Part shown: positions 6,558 through 13,829 of the stretch, piece by piece
Position numbering within the stretch: position 1 is the first letter of the stretch
Layout: each line of letters begins with the position of its first letter
Assembly: GCA_018668195.1 (NCBI GenBank)
Contig: JABITU010000275.1
Span: 1 to 15,771 of the forward strand
DNA length: 15,771 nt
Direction of reading: 5' to 3'
DNA from: Tateyamaria sp.
GTDB taxonomy: Bacteria > Pseudomonadota > Alphaproteobacteria > Rhodobacterales > Rhodobacteraceae
Made by a program: the position numbers and the translations under genes
Notes under the pieces: generated by a model
The model's input: the letters and a program-made list of their open reading frames with translations, nothing else
The model's database searches: none
What the model was told of the DNA's origin: nothing

Positions 6558-6568
6558 ACCCTTGCCTG

Positions 6569-6591
6569 CGGCCACTTAAGTGAGGTGGCCG
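6569..6591 (+). terminator. Hairpin after aspS, possible terminator
   Basis: CGGCCAC (6569-6575) pairs with GTGGCCG (6585-6591), extended inward by a T-G and a T-A pair around the loop AAGTG. It starts 11 bases after the aspS stop. No T-run follows, so it is a weak intrinsic terminator at best. Confidence 0.35.
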
Positions 6592-6720
6592 GTATCGTGT
6601 AAAGTGTTCACAGGATGGCTTGATCTTTGATCTGAGCGCTGCAATCAGTGCTGACTTCGGGCCTGATAGCAGACGCGAAACAGCTTGGGGTTTGCATGTA
6701 TCTGTGACTAGTGTCAGGCT

Positions 6721-7446
6721 ATGTCAGTCCTATACCAAGTAAATTCCAAGCCGGTTCCTGATTGGGCGCCGCCCGCCACGCCGGATGACCAGACGGTTTT
6801 GCATGGCACCTTCTGTACTCTGGAACCATTGGTGGCCGATAAGCACGCGGCTCTGCTTTTCCTTGCGTTCGTGGGGCACGATCACGTTTGGCAGTATATG
6901 CCCTACGGCCCTTTTTCTTCGTCATCGCAGTATCACCGTTGGGTGAGCGAGACCGAAAAAGACGCGGCTACGCAGTTCTATGCCATTCGCAACACTGACA
7001 GCGGTCAGTTCGAGGGGGTCGCCAGCTTTTTACGAATCTCGCCCGATGCGGGCAGCATTGAGGTAGGACATATAAATTTTAGCCCGGCCATGCAGCGCAC
7101 ACGCGCTGCGACGGAAGTGCTGTCTTGTATGATGGCATGGGCGTTTGACGCTGGATATCGGCGCTTTGAATGGAAATGTGATGCGTTGAACCTTGGCTCG
7201 CGGCGGGCGGCGCAAAGGTTTGGGTTCAGCTACGAGGGTATTTTTCGGCAGGCCACTGTCGTCAAGGGCCACAATCGTGACACCGCATGGTTTGCGGTCA
7301 TTGATAGCGAATGGTCCGCTTTGAAAGAGGCTTTTGCCGCTTGGTTGGCGTTATCAAACTTTGATGATGCGGGGCAGCAAATCGAAAGCCTCGCCGACTT
7401 GACCCGCCTGGTCCGGGTGGCAAGTGACCCACTGATCAAAGGTTAG
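6721..7446 (+). CDS. GNAT-family N-acetyltransferase (RimJ/RimL-like)
   Basis: The product is a cytoplasmic acetyl-CoA-dependent acyltransferase of 241 residues. The N-terminal part has the family's WxYMPYGPF element (about 57-65). Beta-4 and motif A follow at about 114-130 (IEVGHINFSPAMQRTRAATE; the pyrophosphate loop is QRTRAA). Motif B is EWKCDALNLGSRRAAQRFGF (150-169), followed by YEGIFRQATVVKGHNRDT, typical of the RimJ/RimL branch. The substrate cannot be told: N-terminal alpha-amino groups, aminoglycosides and metabolites are all acetylated by this branch. It stands alone between aspS and a convergent regulator gene. The ATG at 6721 has no strong ribosome site. Confidence 0.88.
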   Translation: MSVLYQVNSKPVPDWAPPATPDDQTVLHGTFCTLEPLVADKHAALLFLAFVGHDHVWQYMPYGPFSSSSQYHRWVSETEKDAATQFYAIRNTDSGQFEGVASFLRISPDAGSIEVGHINFSPAMQRTRAATEVLSCMMAWAFDAGYRRFEWKCDALNLGSRRAAQRFGFSYEGIFRQATVVKGHNRDTAWFAVIDSEWSALKEAFAAWLALSNFDDAGQQIESLADLTRLVRVASDPLIKG

Positions 7447-7516
7447 CCGGCGCGACAGCGTGTATGCTGGGGCACGCGGCTCGTCACTCTGACGGCTGAT
7501 GCCCTCGGTTTCCCAG

Positions 7517-8245
7517 TTAGATTGCTATTTTCTGTGCCAACCGGGCTTGGACCAGCCCCGCTACTGTGGCCAGCTCGGATAGGACTGCATGGCCGCGCGC
7601 GCGTTTCGCCGCCAGCGCATCCGTAGCCAGAACCAAATCATCGTCCGAAGCACTGCGGGCAACACCGCCAAGGAATTGCGCAATATAATCCAGCACGTGG
7701 GCGTCTGCGGCGCCTTTAGCGTTATCCAGTACGTCGGCTACGTGCGCCATGTCATCGCGGTATGCAATTGGGTCTGGTTCCACCACATCTTGCGCAACAG
7801 GGCGCGGACTCATTGGGCGTCGATCATCCGGCAGGTTGGAAAGAATGCGATCCTGAAATGCACCGAGTGAGGTTATTGGTTTGGCCAAAAAACTATCGGC
7901 GCCAGCCTCCATGGCGATGGCCTCGCTGTTGTCATCCCCTGATGTTCCAAGGATTACCTCCGGACGCGGCGAAGCGATGGAAAGTTCGCGGATCAGGTCA
8001 GCTCCGTTGCCATCGGGCAGGCCAATATCGATGATCACGATGCTGGGCCGATAGACCTGAAGATGCCTGCGCGCAGCGCGCAGTGTATCGGCGCGCCGAA
8101 TTCGTGCGCCACTGCGCAAACAAAGAAGTCGCATCGCTTCACATGCAAAACGGCTGTCTTCGATTACCAGGACAGTAAGGCCCAGCAGCGGGCGCATCGC
8201 TGTCGGGGCGGGGTAGTTGGGTTTGAACGGGTCAATCGTATCCAT
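7517..8245 (-). CDS. Orphan response regulator (receiver domain, no DNA-binding domain)
   Basis: The product has 242 residues. The ATG at 8245 has AGGAGG five bases upstream, which decides it over the upstream start at 8260. The receiver domain spans about residues 23-145: acidic pair E29-D30 (VLVIEDS), phosphoacceptor D73 (VIIDIGLPDGNG), T101 (LGTSGDD) and K122 (FLAKPI). All the residues needed for phosphorylation and switching are there. The last 100 residues contain no HTH, GGDEF or enzyme motif but are helical and Ala/Asp-rich (DALAAKRARGHAVLSELATV), perhaps an interaction or histidine-phosphotransfer-like helix bundle. No sensor kinase lies nearby, so it likely serves a kinase encoded elsewhere. 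It is divergent from mce. Confidence 0.88.
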   Translation of the reverse strand: MDTIDPFKPNYPAPTAMRPLLGLTVLVIEDSRFACEAMRLLCLRSGARIRRADTLRAARRHLQVYRPSIVIIDIGLPDGNGADLIRELSIASPRPEVILGTSGDDNSEAIAMEAGADSFLAKPITSLGAFQDRILSNLPDDRRPMSPRPVAQDVVEPDPIAYRDDMAHVADVLDNAKGAADAHVLDYIAQFLGGVARSASDDDLVLATDALAAKRARGHAVLSELATVAGLVQARLAQKIAI

Positions 8246-8375
8246 AACTTCCTCCTGCACTTGCGGCGACTCAATCGTTATCTGTCTATGGCTAACAGCA
8301 AGTTAACGCGTGGCCTTGCGTGTGGCTTTCGCCTTGGCGATAAGGGGCCGAACCTAGAATTCCAGGAGCCTGACG

Positions 8376-8780
8376 ATGATCGGACGACTTAACCACGTGG
8401 CGATTGCCGTGCCCGACCTTGAAGCCGCCGCCGCGCAGTATAGCTCTGCTTTGGGGGCAGATGTGGGTATGCCCCAAAACGAACCTGACCACGGTGTGAC
8501 CGTCATCTTTATCGAACTGCCCAATACCAAGATTGAATTGTTGTACCCACTGGGCGACGACAGTCCGATTAACGGATTTCTTGAAAAAAATCCCTCGGGC
8601 GGCATCCATCATGTCTGTTACGAGGTTGATGATATAATCGCTGCGCGTGATCACTTGAAATCAACAGGTGCCCGAGTGCTTGGCTCCGGAGAGCCCAAGA
8701 TTGGTGCGCATGGGAAACCTGTTTTGTTTCTGCACCCCAAGGATTTCAATGGCTGTCTCGTTGAGTTGGAACAGGTGTAA
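8376..8780 (+). CDS. mce: Methylmalonyl-CoA epimerase
   Basis: The enzyme interconverts (S)- and (R)-methylmalonyl-CoA between propionyl-CoA carboxylase and methylmalonyl-CoA mutase. It thus feeds propionate, odd-chain fatty acid and branched amino acid carbon into succinyl-CoA. The 134 residues form two VOC (glyoxalase-fold) modules. Likely metal ligands are H7 (LNHVAIAVPD), E54 (KIELLYPL, at a position held by Gln in some homologues), H78 or H79 (GGIHHVCYEV) and E130 (CLVELEQ). AGGAG about seven bases before the ATG supports the start. The next gene begins two bases after its stop, a pairing common in alphaproteobacteria. Confidence 0.94.
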   Translation: MIGRLNHVAIAVPDLEAAAAQYSSALGADVGMPQNEPDHGVTVIFIELPNTKIELLYPLGDDSPINGFLEKNPSGGIHHVCYEVDDIIAARDHLKSTGARVLGSGEPKIGAHGKPVLFLHPKDFNGCLVELEQV

Positions 8781-8782
8781 TC

Positions 8783-9058
8783 ATGGATATTACCTCAGCT
8801 CTTGTTCTATATGCAGTGATCTGGTGGATGTGTTTTTTGATCTCACTCCCAATCAAGGTGCAGACCCAAGGTGATCTGGGTGCTGTCGAACCGGGCACAC
8901 ACGCGGGGGCCCCGCAGGTTCACAATCTTAAGCGCAAGGCTTGGATTGTGACAGGTGTAGCTGCTGTTTTGTGGTTGATCGTTGCAGGTGTTATCCTGTC
9001 GGGGTGGGTTTCACTTAGTGATATGAACTGGTTTGATCGCGCCCTGCCGCCCCTGTAA
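8783..9058 (+). CDS. DUF1467 family membrane protein
   Basis: This small inner-membrane protein has 91 residues and two hydrophobic segments (about 5-25, LVLYAVIWWMCFLISLPIKV, and 53-76, AWIVTGVAAVLWLIVAGVIL). They are joined by a polar loop with a VxTQGDLG motif typical of DUF1467. Function is unknown. It sits two bases after mce, and that order is widespread in Rhodobacterales and Rhizobiales, so the two are probably translated from one mRNA. Its last 44 bases overlap the end of the convergent EI24-type gene. Confidence 0.88.
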   Translation: MDITSALVLYAVIWWMCFLISLPIKVQTQGDLGAVEPGTHAGAPQVHNLKRKAWIVTGVAAVLWLIVAGVILSGWVSLSDMNWFDRALPPL

Positions 9059-9734
9059 CCCGATGAAAAATGTGGGTAAACGTGGCGGCCCCCAGAATGG
9101 GGATCAGAAGGTTTATCAAAGGGATTGACAGTGGCACGGCCATTAACGTGCCTGCGAGCCATATGGTTCTGGTGTGGGCGCGACGCAATTGCTTGGCTTC
9201 GTCACGAGGCATTCTGCGCATGGCAGCCAGAGTGAAATATTCGCGCCCCAGAAAGAACCCGTTCAAACCCCAAAATATGAAAATCGCGGCCGGTGGAAAC
9301 ATCACATACAAGATCAGCGCCAGCAGGTTTGCCGCGATCAAAACACCCAGAAAATTGAGCGTGTCTATGACTGCATCGCCAAATGGCACAGACCGCGGGG
9401 TGGGCAAGCCCGGATAGTGTCTGTCTTCAACTGCTTGCGCGACCTGATCAAGGAACATCGACGTGATTGCCGACGCGACTGGGATCATCAGAAAGACGGA
9501 TAGGCCCAGAAACAAAAAGAATGATCCCCATGTGACAATGTCATCGAGCCAGGTGATTTCACCGACCCATGGCATATCGACAGTTTCGGCCATCAGCGTG
9601 CCGATCAACCAGACAAAACCGGATGTAGCCACGACCAAAAGGGCGACGGTCAGGGCAATTCCTAGCCAAATAACGCGTCGAAACCGCGGGTCTGCGATCT
9701 GTCCAAGCGCTGCAAAAAAGGATGACAGGATCAT
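9015..9734 (-). CDS. EI24-domain (CysZ-like) integral membrane protein
   Basis: The product has 239 residues, starting at the ATG at 9734 (MILSSFFAALGQIADPRFRR), which overlaps the TGA of the upstream nitroreductase as ATGA. Hydrophobic segments lie near residues 22-46, 70-95, 130-160 and 200-225, with the EI24 hallmarks SMFLDQVAQAVEDRHYP and the NGFFLGREYFTLAAMRR block. CysZ of E. coli is a sulfate channel in this family. Whether this relative moves sulfate is unknown, and no cys genes are nearby. Coupling to the nitroreductase implies one transcript. Its 3' end runs 44 bp into DUF1467 on the other strand. Confidence 0.85.
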   Translation of the reverse strand: MILSSFFAALGQIADPRFRRVIWLGIALTVALLVVATSGFVWLIGTLMAETVDMPWVGEITWLDDIVTWGSFFLFLGLSVFLMIPVASAITSMFLDQVAQAVEDRHYPGLPTPRSVPFGDAVIDTLNFLGVLIAANLLALILYVMFPPAAIFIFWGLNGFFLGREYFTLAAMRRMPRDEAKQLRRAHTRTIWLAGTLMAVPLSIPLINLLIPILGAATFTHIFHRVTGAAGRDQTSSYH

Positions 9735-10309
9735 GAGGCGAGCCAATCGGTTATGGTCCCTAGATTAGGGCGTGGTCGGTCCGGCGGGCTGCTGGTTTCG
9801 GTGGCGATATGGATGAATCCAGCGATCCGTTCATGATCAGCCAAGCCCAAGCCCTGGCGCATGAATTCGCGATCGTGGCTTGGCCAGCCTGACAGCCAGT
9901 TTGCCCCCCATCCAGCGGCAAGCGCTGCATTCAGAAGAGCAAGGCATACGGCCCCGGCGGAGTATGTTTGTTCGAGCGCAGGGATTTTCTCAGACGGTTT
10001 TTGCATCTCGATGACGGCTACGGCCAGATGCCCCTGATCAAACTGCGTGCGGCCTTTGACGATCTGATCTGGATTGAGGTCAAGAGCGGTGCCACGCGCC
10101 TGAGCAATGTGGGCAAGGCGGGGCATTGCGCCGCCCTGAATCACGATGAAACGCCAGGGTTCAAGTTTGCCGTGATCTGGCGTGCGCGCGGCAGCCATTA
10201 ATAAGGGTTCAAGCTGTTCGCGCGTTGGCGCGGGCGCCGCAAGGGTCTTGGCAGGCCGAGACCTGCGCGACTGAAGAAAGGCAAGCGCCTGAGGATTGGG
10301 AACGGGCAT
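9731..10309 (-). CDS. Nitroreductase family FMN oxidoreductase (YdjA-like)
   Basis: The product has 192 residues. It belongs to the short nitroreductase branch that binds FMN at the dimer interface and reduces with NAD(P)H. The first FMN-contacting block is FLQSRRSRPAKTL (about 11-23). The second is MAAARTPDHGKLEPWRFIVI (38-57), with the family's N replaced by RTPDHGKLEPW, as in YdjA/RutE-like members. The C-terminal part has GAVCLALLNAALAAGWGANW (about 118-137). The substrate is unknown. It lies 59 bp after the HDAC-like gene and overlaps the EI24 gene by four bases, so the three likely form an operon. No strong ribosome site precedes the ATG. Confidence 0.88.
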   Translation of the reverse strand: MPVPNPQALAFLQSRRSRPAKTLAAPAPTREQLEPLLMAAARTPDHGKLEPWRFIVIQGGAMPRLAHIAQARGTALDLNPDQIVKGRTQFDQGHLAVAVIEMQKPSEKIPALEQTYSAGAVCLALLNAALAAGWGANWLSGWPSHDREFMRQGLGLADHERIAGFIHIATETSSPPDRPRPNLGTITDWLAS

Positions 10310-10368
10310 ATGTTACGTCTTTTTCAATTGTTTCACATGTTGTGGTATAGCTGTTCCATCGCAAGGTG

Positions 10369-11475
10369 TCAGAGATTCAGTTCTTGCGCCATTCGGTCAA
10401 TTTCTGCACGTAAAAACGCATCAAAACGTGGGTTGGGTTGGCGGACGCTTAGGGTTTGGGCAAGTGGGTCTGGGGCAGTGATGGCGCTGCCGGACAGGGC
10501 CTCGATCGTGGCATGACCGCAAAAGGGCACGTAGGCTTCTGAATAGCCACCTTCATGTACCAGCACCAGTTTTCCGTCACAGATGTCTTTGGCCAATGCC
10601 TTGGTTTTCAGGGTCATTTGGCGAAAGGTGTCGGCCGTGGCAAGCATGCGGGCCAACGGGTCGACGGCGCTTGCATCAAAGCCACAGGCAACAATGATCA
10701 GATCAGGCTGGAACGCCTTAATGGCAGGAAGTGCGATGTGGTCGAGCGCGTGCAGGTAAGCAGTGTGGCCTGAGCCGGCTGGAAGCGGCAAATTGATGTT
10801 ATACCCTGTGCCTGCGCCTGTTCCGCGATCCTCAGACATGCCGGTATCAAGCGGATAGTTACCTTCTTGATGCAAAGAGATCGTGAGCACATCAGAGCGG
10901 TCATAAAAGATCGCTTCGGTCCCATTGCCGTGATGCACGTCCCAATCCAGCACTGCGACCCTAAGGTCGGGGCGTGTGGTTTTGGCATCCTCTATTGCGA
11001 TGGCAATGTTTGCTAAAAGGCAGAAGCCATTTGGAAAATCGGGTAGACAGTGGTGCCCAGGCGGGCGGCTGAGCGCATAGGCATTGTGGTGCGTGCCGTC
11101 CAAGACGGCGTTAACAGCGGCGATAGAAAGGCCCGCAGACAGGGCCGCGATTTCGAACCCACCGGCAGCAAATGGGGTGCGAAGCCCAAGCTCACCTCCG
11201 CCATTATTAGACAAACATTTGAATTCATTTATGTAGCTTGCGGGATGGACGCGCAGAAGCTGGTCATCGCTTGCAGTCAAAGCAGATGTGACAGCCAATT
11301 CACCTAGCAGGCCTGTGACCTCCATCAGGTTCTTAAGGCGACGCTTAGTTTCTGGGTTTTCAGGCAAACCACCTGCGGCCAAAGGCTGCACCAATCCGCC
11401 GATCGGCATCGTGAAGGCGTAGTTGCCGCCTGCGTGCCATAGGGTGCGTTCATCATGATAAAAACCGGTGTGCAT
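10369..11475 (-). CDS. Histone deacetylase-like (class II) amidohydrolase
   Basis: The product has 368 residues, near the size of bacterial HDAH enzymes. Catalytic parts are in place: H141-H142 in SRPPGHHCLPDFPNGF, zinc ligands D179 and H181 in VLDWDVHHGNGTE, D267 in VACGFDASAVDP, and the transition-state Tyr311 in HEGGYSEAYVP. It should be an active zinc deacetylase of acetyl-lysine or acetyl-polyamine-type substrates; bacteria lack histones of the eukaryotic kind, so the true substrate is open. GGAGG before the ATG supports the start. It is the first gene of a probable operon with the nitroreductase and EI24 protein. The promoter would lie in the long upstream gap. Confidence 0.93.
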   Translation of the reverse strand: MHTGFYHDERTLWHAGGNYAFTMPIGGLVQPLAAGGLPENPETKRRLKNLMEVTGLLGELAVTSALTASDDQLLRVHPASYINEFKCLSNNGGGELGLRTPFAAGGFEIAALSAGLSIAAVNAVLDGTHHNAYALSRPPGHHCLPDFPNGFCLLANIAIAIEDAKTTRPDLRVAVLDWDVHHGNGTEAIFYDRSDVLTISLHQEGNYPLDTGMSEDRGTGAGTGYNINLPLPAGSGHTAYLHALDHIALPAIKAFQPDLIIVACGFDASAVDPLARMLATADTFRQMTLKTKALAKDICDGKLVLVHEGGYSEAYVPFCGHATIEALSGSAITAPDPLAQTLSVRQPNPRFDAFLRAEIDRMAQELNL

Positions 11476-11929
11476 GGGAATCCTCCGAGAATTGATCGGT
11501 GATAAGGTGCAGGAGTGATGATGTCTTGTCCATGATATGCGTTAGCTGCGTGAGCGGCACGTTTGGAGATTATTTAGGGCAAAACACCAAAACATACAGT
11601 GTATGGAGGAATGCTATACTTCAAGTTCAGGGCAGTGCTTTGCCTGATGCACAGTCGGTGACAGGCTGAGAAATTAGGTAGTGTACCGTTTTTATCATAA
11701 AACCGTCCGAAAAACTTGGCATTGCTGCGCTGGCGCACTCCTCAATGCAGCAGCGTAGTAAAATCCTTGCCTAAGACACTGCGGGTGCCACTCTGCTTTT
11801 TTTATAGTTAAATGACACAATCAGATCTTTGTCGCTGGTGAGCGTGAGTGTGATTTTGGCAAAAGCCGCTGTCTGGGATAACGGGTTTCTTTCCAAATTC
11901 CCGGGTTGGCAGCTCAATATTTCTGACGC
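11476..11929. other. 454-bp gap without a recognisable gene
   Basis: Both strands are broken by frequent stops. I see no tRNA, no transposase motif and no conserved RNA. The part next to 11475 must hold the promoter of the HDAC-like gene. The stretch 11560-11830 is more AT-rich than its surroundings, with poly-T runs (TTTTTTT at 11801-11807) and a GC-rich patch with GCTGC/GCAGC pairing near 11724-11755. It may hold a decayed gene or a regulatory RNA, but nothing supports a specific call. Confidence 0.4.
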
Positions 11930-12976
11930 TTAAGGGCCAACCATCCCCACAATCTCATAAGTCTTTTTGAGGATGGGTCCAGTGATTTCGCGGGCCTGAG
12001 CTGCACCACGGGCAAGGATGCGATCGATCTCGGCAGGGTCGGCCATCAAGCGGGCCATTTCGGTTGAGATCGGCGATAGATGTGCGACGGCCAAATCTGC
12101 CAGCGCGGGTTTGAACGCTCCGAACTGTGCGCCGCCGTGTTCTGCAAGAACCTCATCGACGCTTTGATCACTCAGAGCGGCGTAGATGTTGACCAGATTG
12201 CGTGCCTCTGGACGATTCTCAAGGCCTTTGGCTTCTGAGGGGAGCGCGTCGGGGTCGGTCTTGGCCTTGCGGATCTTTTTCGCGATGGTGTCGGCGTCGT
12301 CAGTCATGTTTATGCGTGAAGCATCGGATGGGTCGGATTTCGACATTTTCTTGGTGCCATCACGCAGCGACATTACGCGGGTTGCGGCCCCTTCGATCAC
12401 CGGCTCTGCCATCGGAAAAAAGTCGACGCCGTAATCGTGGTTGAACTTGGCCGCGATATCCCGGGTCAACTCCAAATGCTGCTTTTGATCTTCGCCCACT
12501 GGTACATGGGTGGCATGATAAACGAGGATATCTGCAGCCATCAGAGCTGGATAGCCAAACAGGCCAAGCGATGCATTCTGGGCGTTCTTCCCCGCCTTGT
12601 CCTTGAATTGTGTCATACGCTGCATCCAGCCCATTCGCGCAACGCAGTTAAAGATCCAGCCAAGTTGTGCATGCTCGGGGACCTGAGATTGATTGATCAG
12701 GATGGATTTGTCGGGGCTGATTCCGGATGCGATAAAACCGGCAGCCAGTTCGCGTGTGTTGTGCACTAGCGCTGCTGGGTCCTGCCAAACGGTGATCGCG
12801 TGCAGGTCAACCATGCAATATATTGTCTCATAGGCTTCCTCCTGCATCTGCACAAAGCGTTTGATCGCGCCAAGATAGTTGCCCAGCGTCAGACCGCCCG
12901 AAGGCTGGATGCCGGAAAAGACGCGCGGTGTGAACATCGCGTCGGACTGAGTCGCGGGAGTGGGGGTTTGAAACAT
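11930..12976 (-). CDS. trpS: Tryptophanyl-tRNA synthetase
   Basis: This is a class I synthetase of 348 residues. The HIGH-type motif is in [20 protein letters not shown] (21-40), the variant (LGNY) common in bacterial TrpRS. KMSKS is at 210-214 ([12 protein letters not shown]), and the tryptophan-pocket region includes MVDLHAITV and the [10 protein letters not shown] block (161-170). The ATG at 12976 has AGAGG five bases upstream, and so is chosen over M14. The frame stays open far upstream (to 13465), but that stretch lies opposite the rhomboid-like gene and is not coding. Start is divergent from the rhomboid-like gene, with 70 bp between them. Confidence 0.97.
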   Translation of the reverse strand: MFQTPTPATQSDAMFTPRVFSGIQPSGGLTLGNYLGAIKRFVQMQEEAYETIYCMVDLHAITVWQDPAALVHNTRELAAGFIASGISPDKSILINQSQVPEHAQLGWIFNCVARMGWMQRMTQFKDKAGKNAQNASLGLFGYPALMAADILVYHATHVPVGEDQKQHLELTRDIAAKFNHDYGVDFFPMAEPVIEGAATRVMSLRDGTKKMSKSDPSDASRINMTDDADTIAKKIRKAKTDPDALPSEAKGLENRPEARNLVNIYAALSDQSVDEVLAEHGGAQFGAFKPALADLAVAHLSPISTEMARLMADPAEIDRILARGAAQAREITGPILKKTYEIVGMVGP

Positions 12977-13046
12977 CGGAACCTCTGGGCAAATCTGCGT
13001 GGCTGGCTTACCCATGGTGGCACGTAGCGTCAAGGAGCCATACCCG

Positions 13047-13730
13047 ATGTCCCACCCTGCTGATCCCAGCCCGTTCAATGCATTGCCAGGTCCTGTGTGG
13101 CTCTTGTTCGGAGTGCTGGCTGCAGTAGAAGGCATGTTCAGCCTTGGTGAAGCGGGGGTGATAGGTGGACCTGCTGCGGTGGGCTGGCGCTTGGTCGCGA
13201 TCAACGAATTCGGTTTTTCCGGTCCTGCGTTTGATTTCATGATAAAGAACGGTCGTTTGCTGCCAGAGCACCTTTTGCGGTTTCTGACGTATACCTTTCT
13301 ACATGGCAGCTTTACCTCGGCGCTGTTTGCTGGGGTAATCCTGCTGGCGATGGGCAAGATGGTGGGCCAGGTGATGGGCGGCTGGGCTGTTGTGCTGCTG
13401 TTTGTGCTGTGTGGTGTCGTTGGGGCACTGGTCTTTGGGCTGGTGACGGACCAATCTTGGCTCATCGGCGCCTACCCTGGAGTCTATGGGTTGATCGGGG
13501 CCTATACATTCTTGCTGTGGCAGCGGTTGGCCGACAGTGGTGGGCCACAGGCTCAGGCCTTTACGCTGATCGGTTTCCTTATGGGTATCCAACTGGTCTT
13601 TGGCATCTTTTTTCAGGTTGGCTATATATGGGTCGCTGAACTGAGCGGGTTTACAGCGGGCTTTGTCCTCTCGGCTTTCGTAATGCCGGGTGGCATGACG
13701 CGTCTGATGTCGGTGCTGCGGCGTCGTTAG
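13047..13730 (+). CDS. Rhomboid-like membrane protein lacking the protease catalytic residues
   Basis: The product has 227 residues; AAGGAG nine bases before the ATG at 13047 sets the start. Six hydrophobic segments fit a rhomboid core, and [11 protein letters not shown] (79-89) matches the loop-helix entry before TM2. The active-site motifs are changed. GxSG reads [12 protein letters not shown], with Tyr143 where Ser should be. The C-terminal HxxGFxxG reads ELSGFTAG, with Glu for His. The second His and the Asn of HxxxxHxxxN are absent, only H86 remaining. It should not be a serine protease; a role in binding or guiding membrane clients, as in iRhoms and derlins, is inference. The intact frame and ribosome site indicate a maintained gene, not a decayed one. 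It lies between trpS and murJ. Confidence 0.85.
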   Translation: MSHPADPSPFNALPGPVWLLFGVLAAVEGMFSLGEAGVIGGPAAVGWRLVAINEFGFSGPAFDFMIKNGRLLPEHLLRFLTYTFLHGSFTSALFAGVILLAMGKMVGQVMGGWAVVLLFVLCGVVGALVFGLVTDQSWLIGAYPGVYGLIGAYTFLLWQRLADSGGPQAQAFTLIGFLMGIQLVFGIFFQVGYIWVAELSGFTAGFVLSAFVMPGGMTRLMSVLRRR

Positions 13731-13829
13731 CGCATGTCGCTCAACAGTGACTCCGGTTTTGAACTAAACTGACACTCGAAATCATATACTTAGGGCCTGT
13801 TGATCGAATCGGATTTGGTGCAACACGCT

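Noticed and set aside
11607..11657. Short frame after GGAGGA (MLYFKFRAVLCLMHSR)
   Set aside because: The ribosome-like sequence abuts the ATG with no spacing, and 16 residues carry no recognisable signal.
12977..13465. N-terminal extension of trpS by up to 163 residues in the same frame
   Set aside because: It lies opposite the rhomboid-like coding sequence, has the Thr/Pro/Ser-rich look of an antisense shadow, and a good ribosome site precedes the ATG at 12976.
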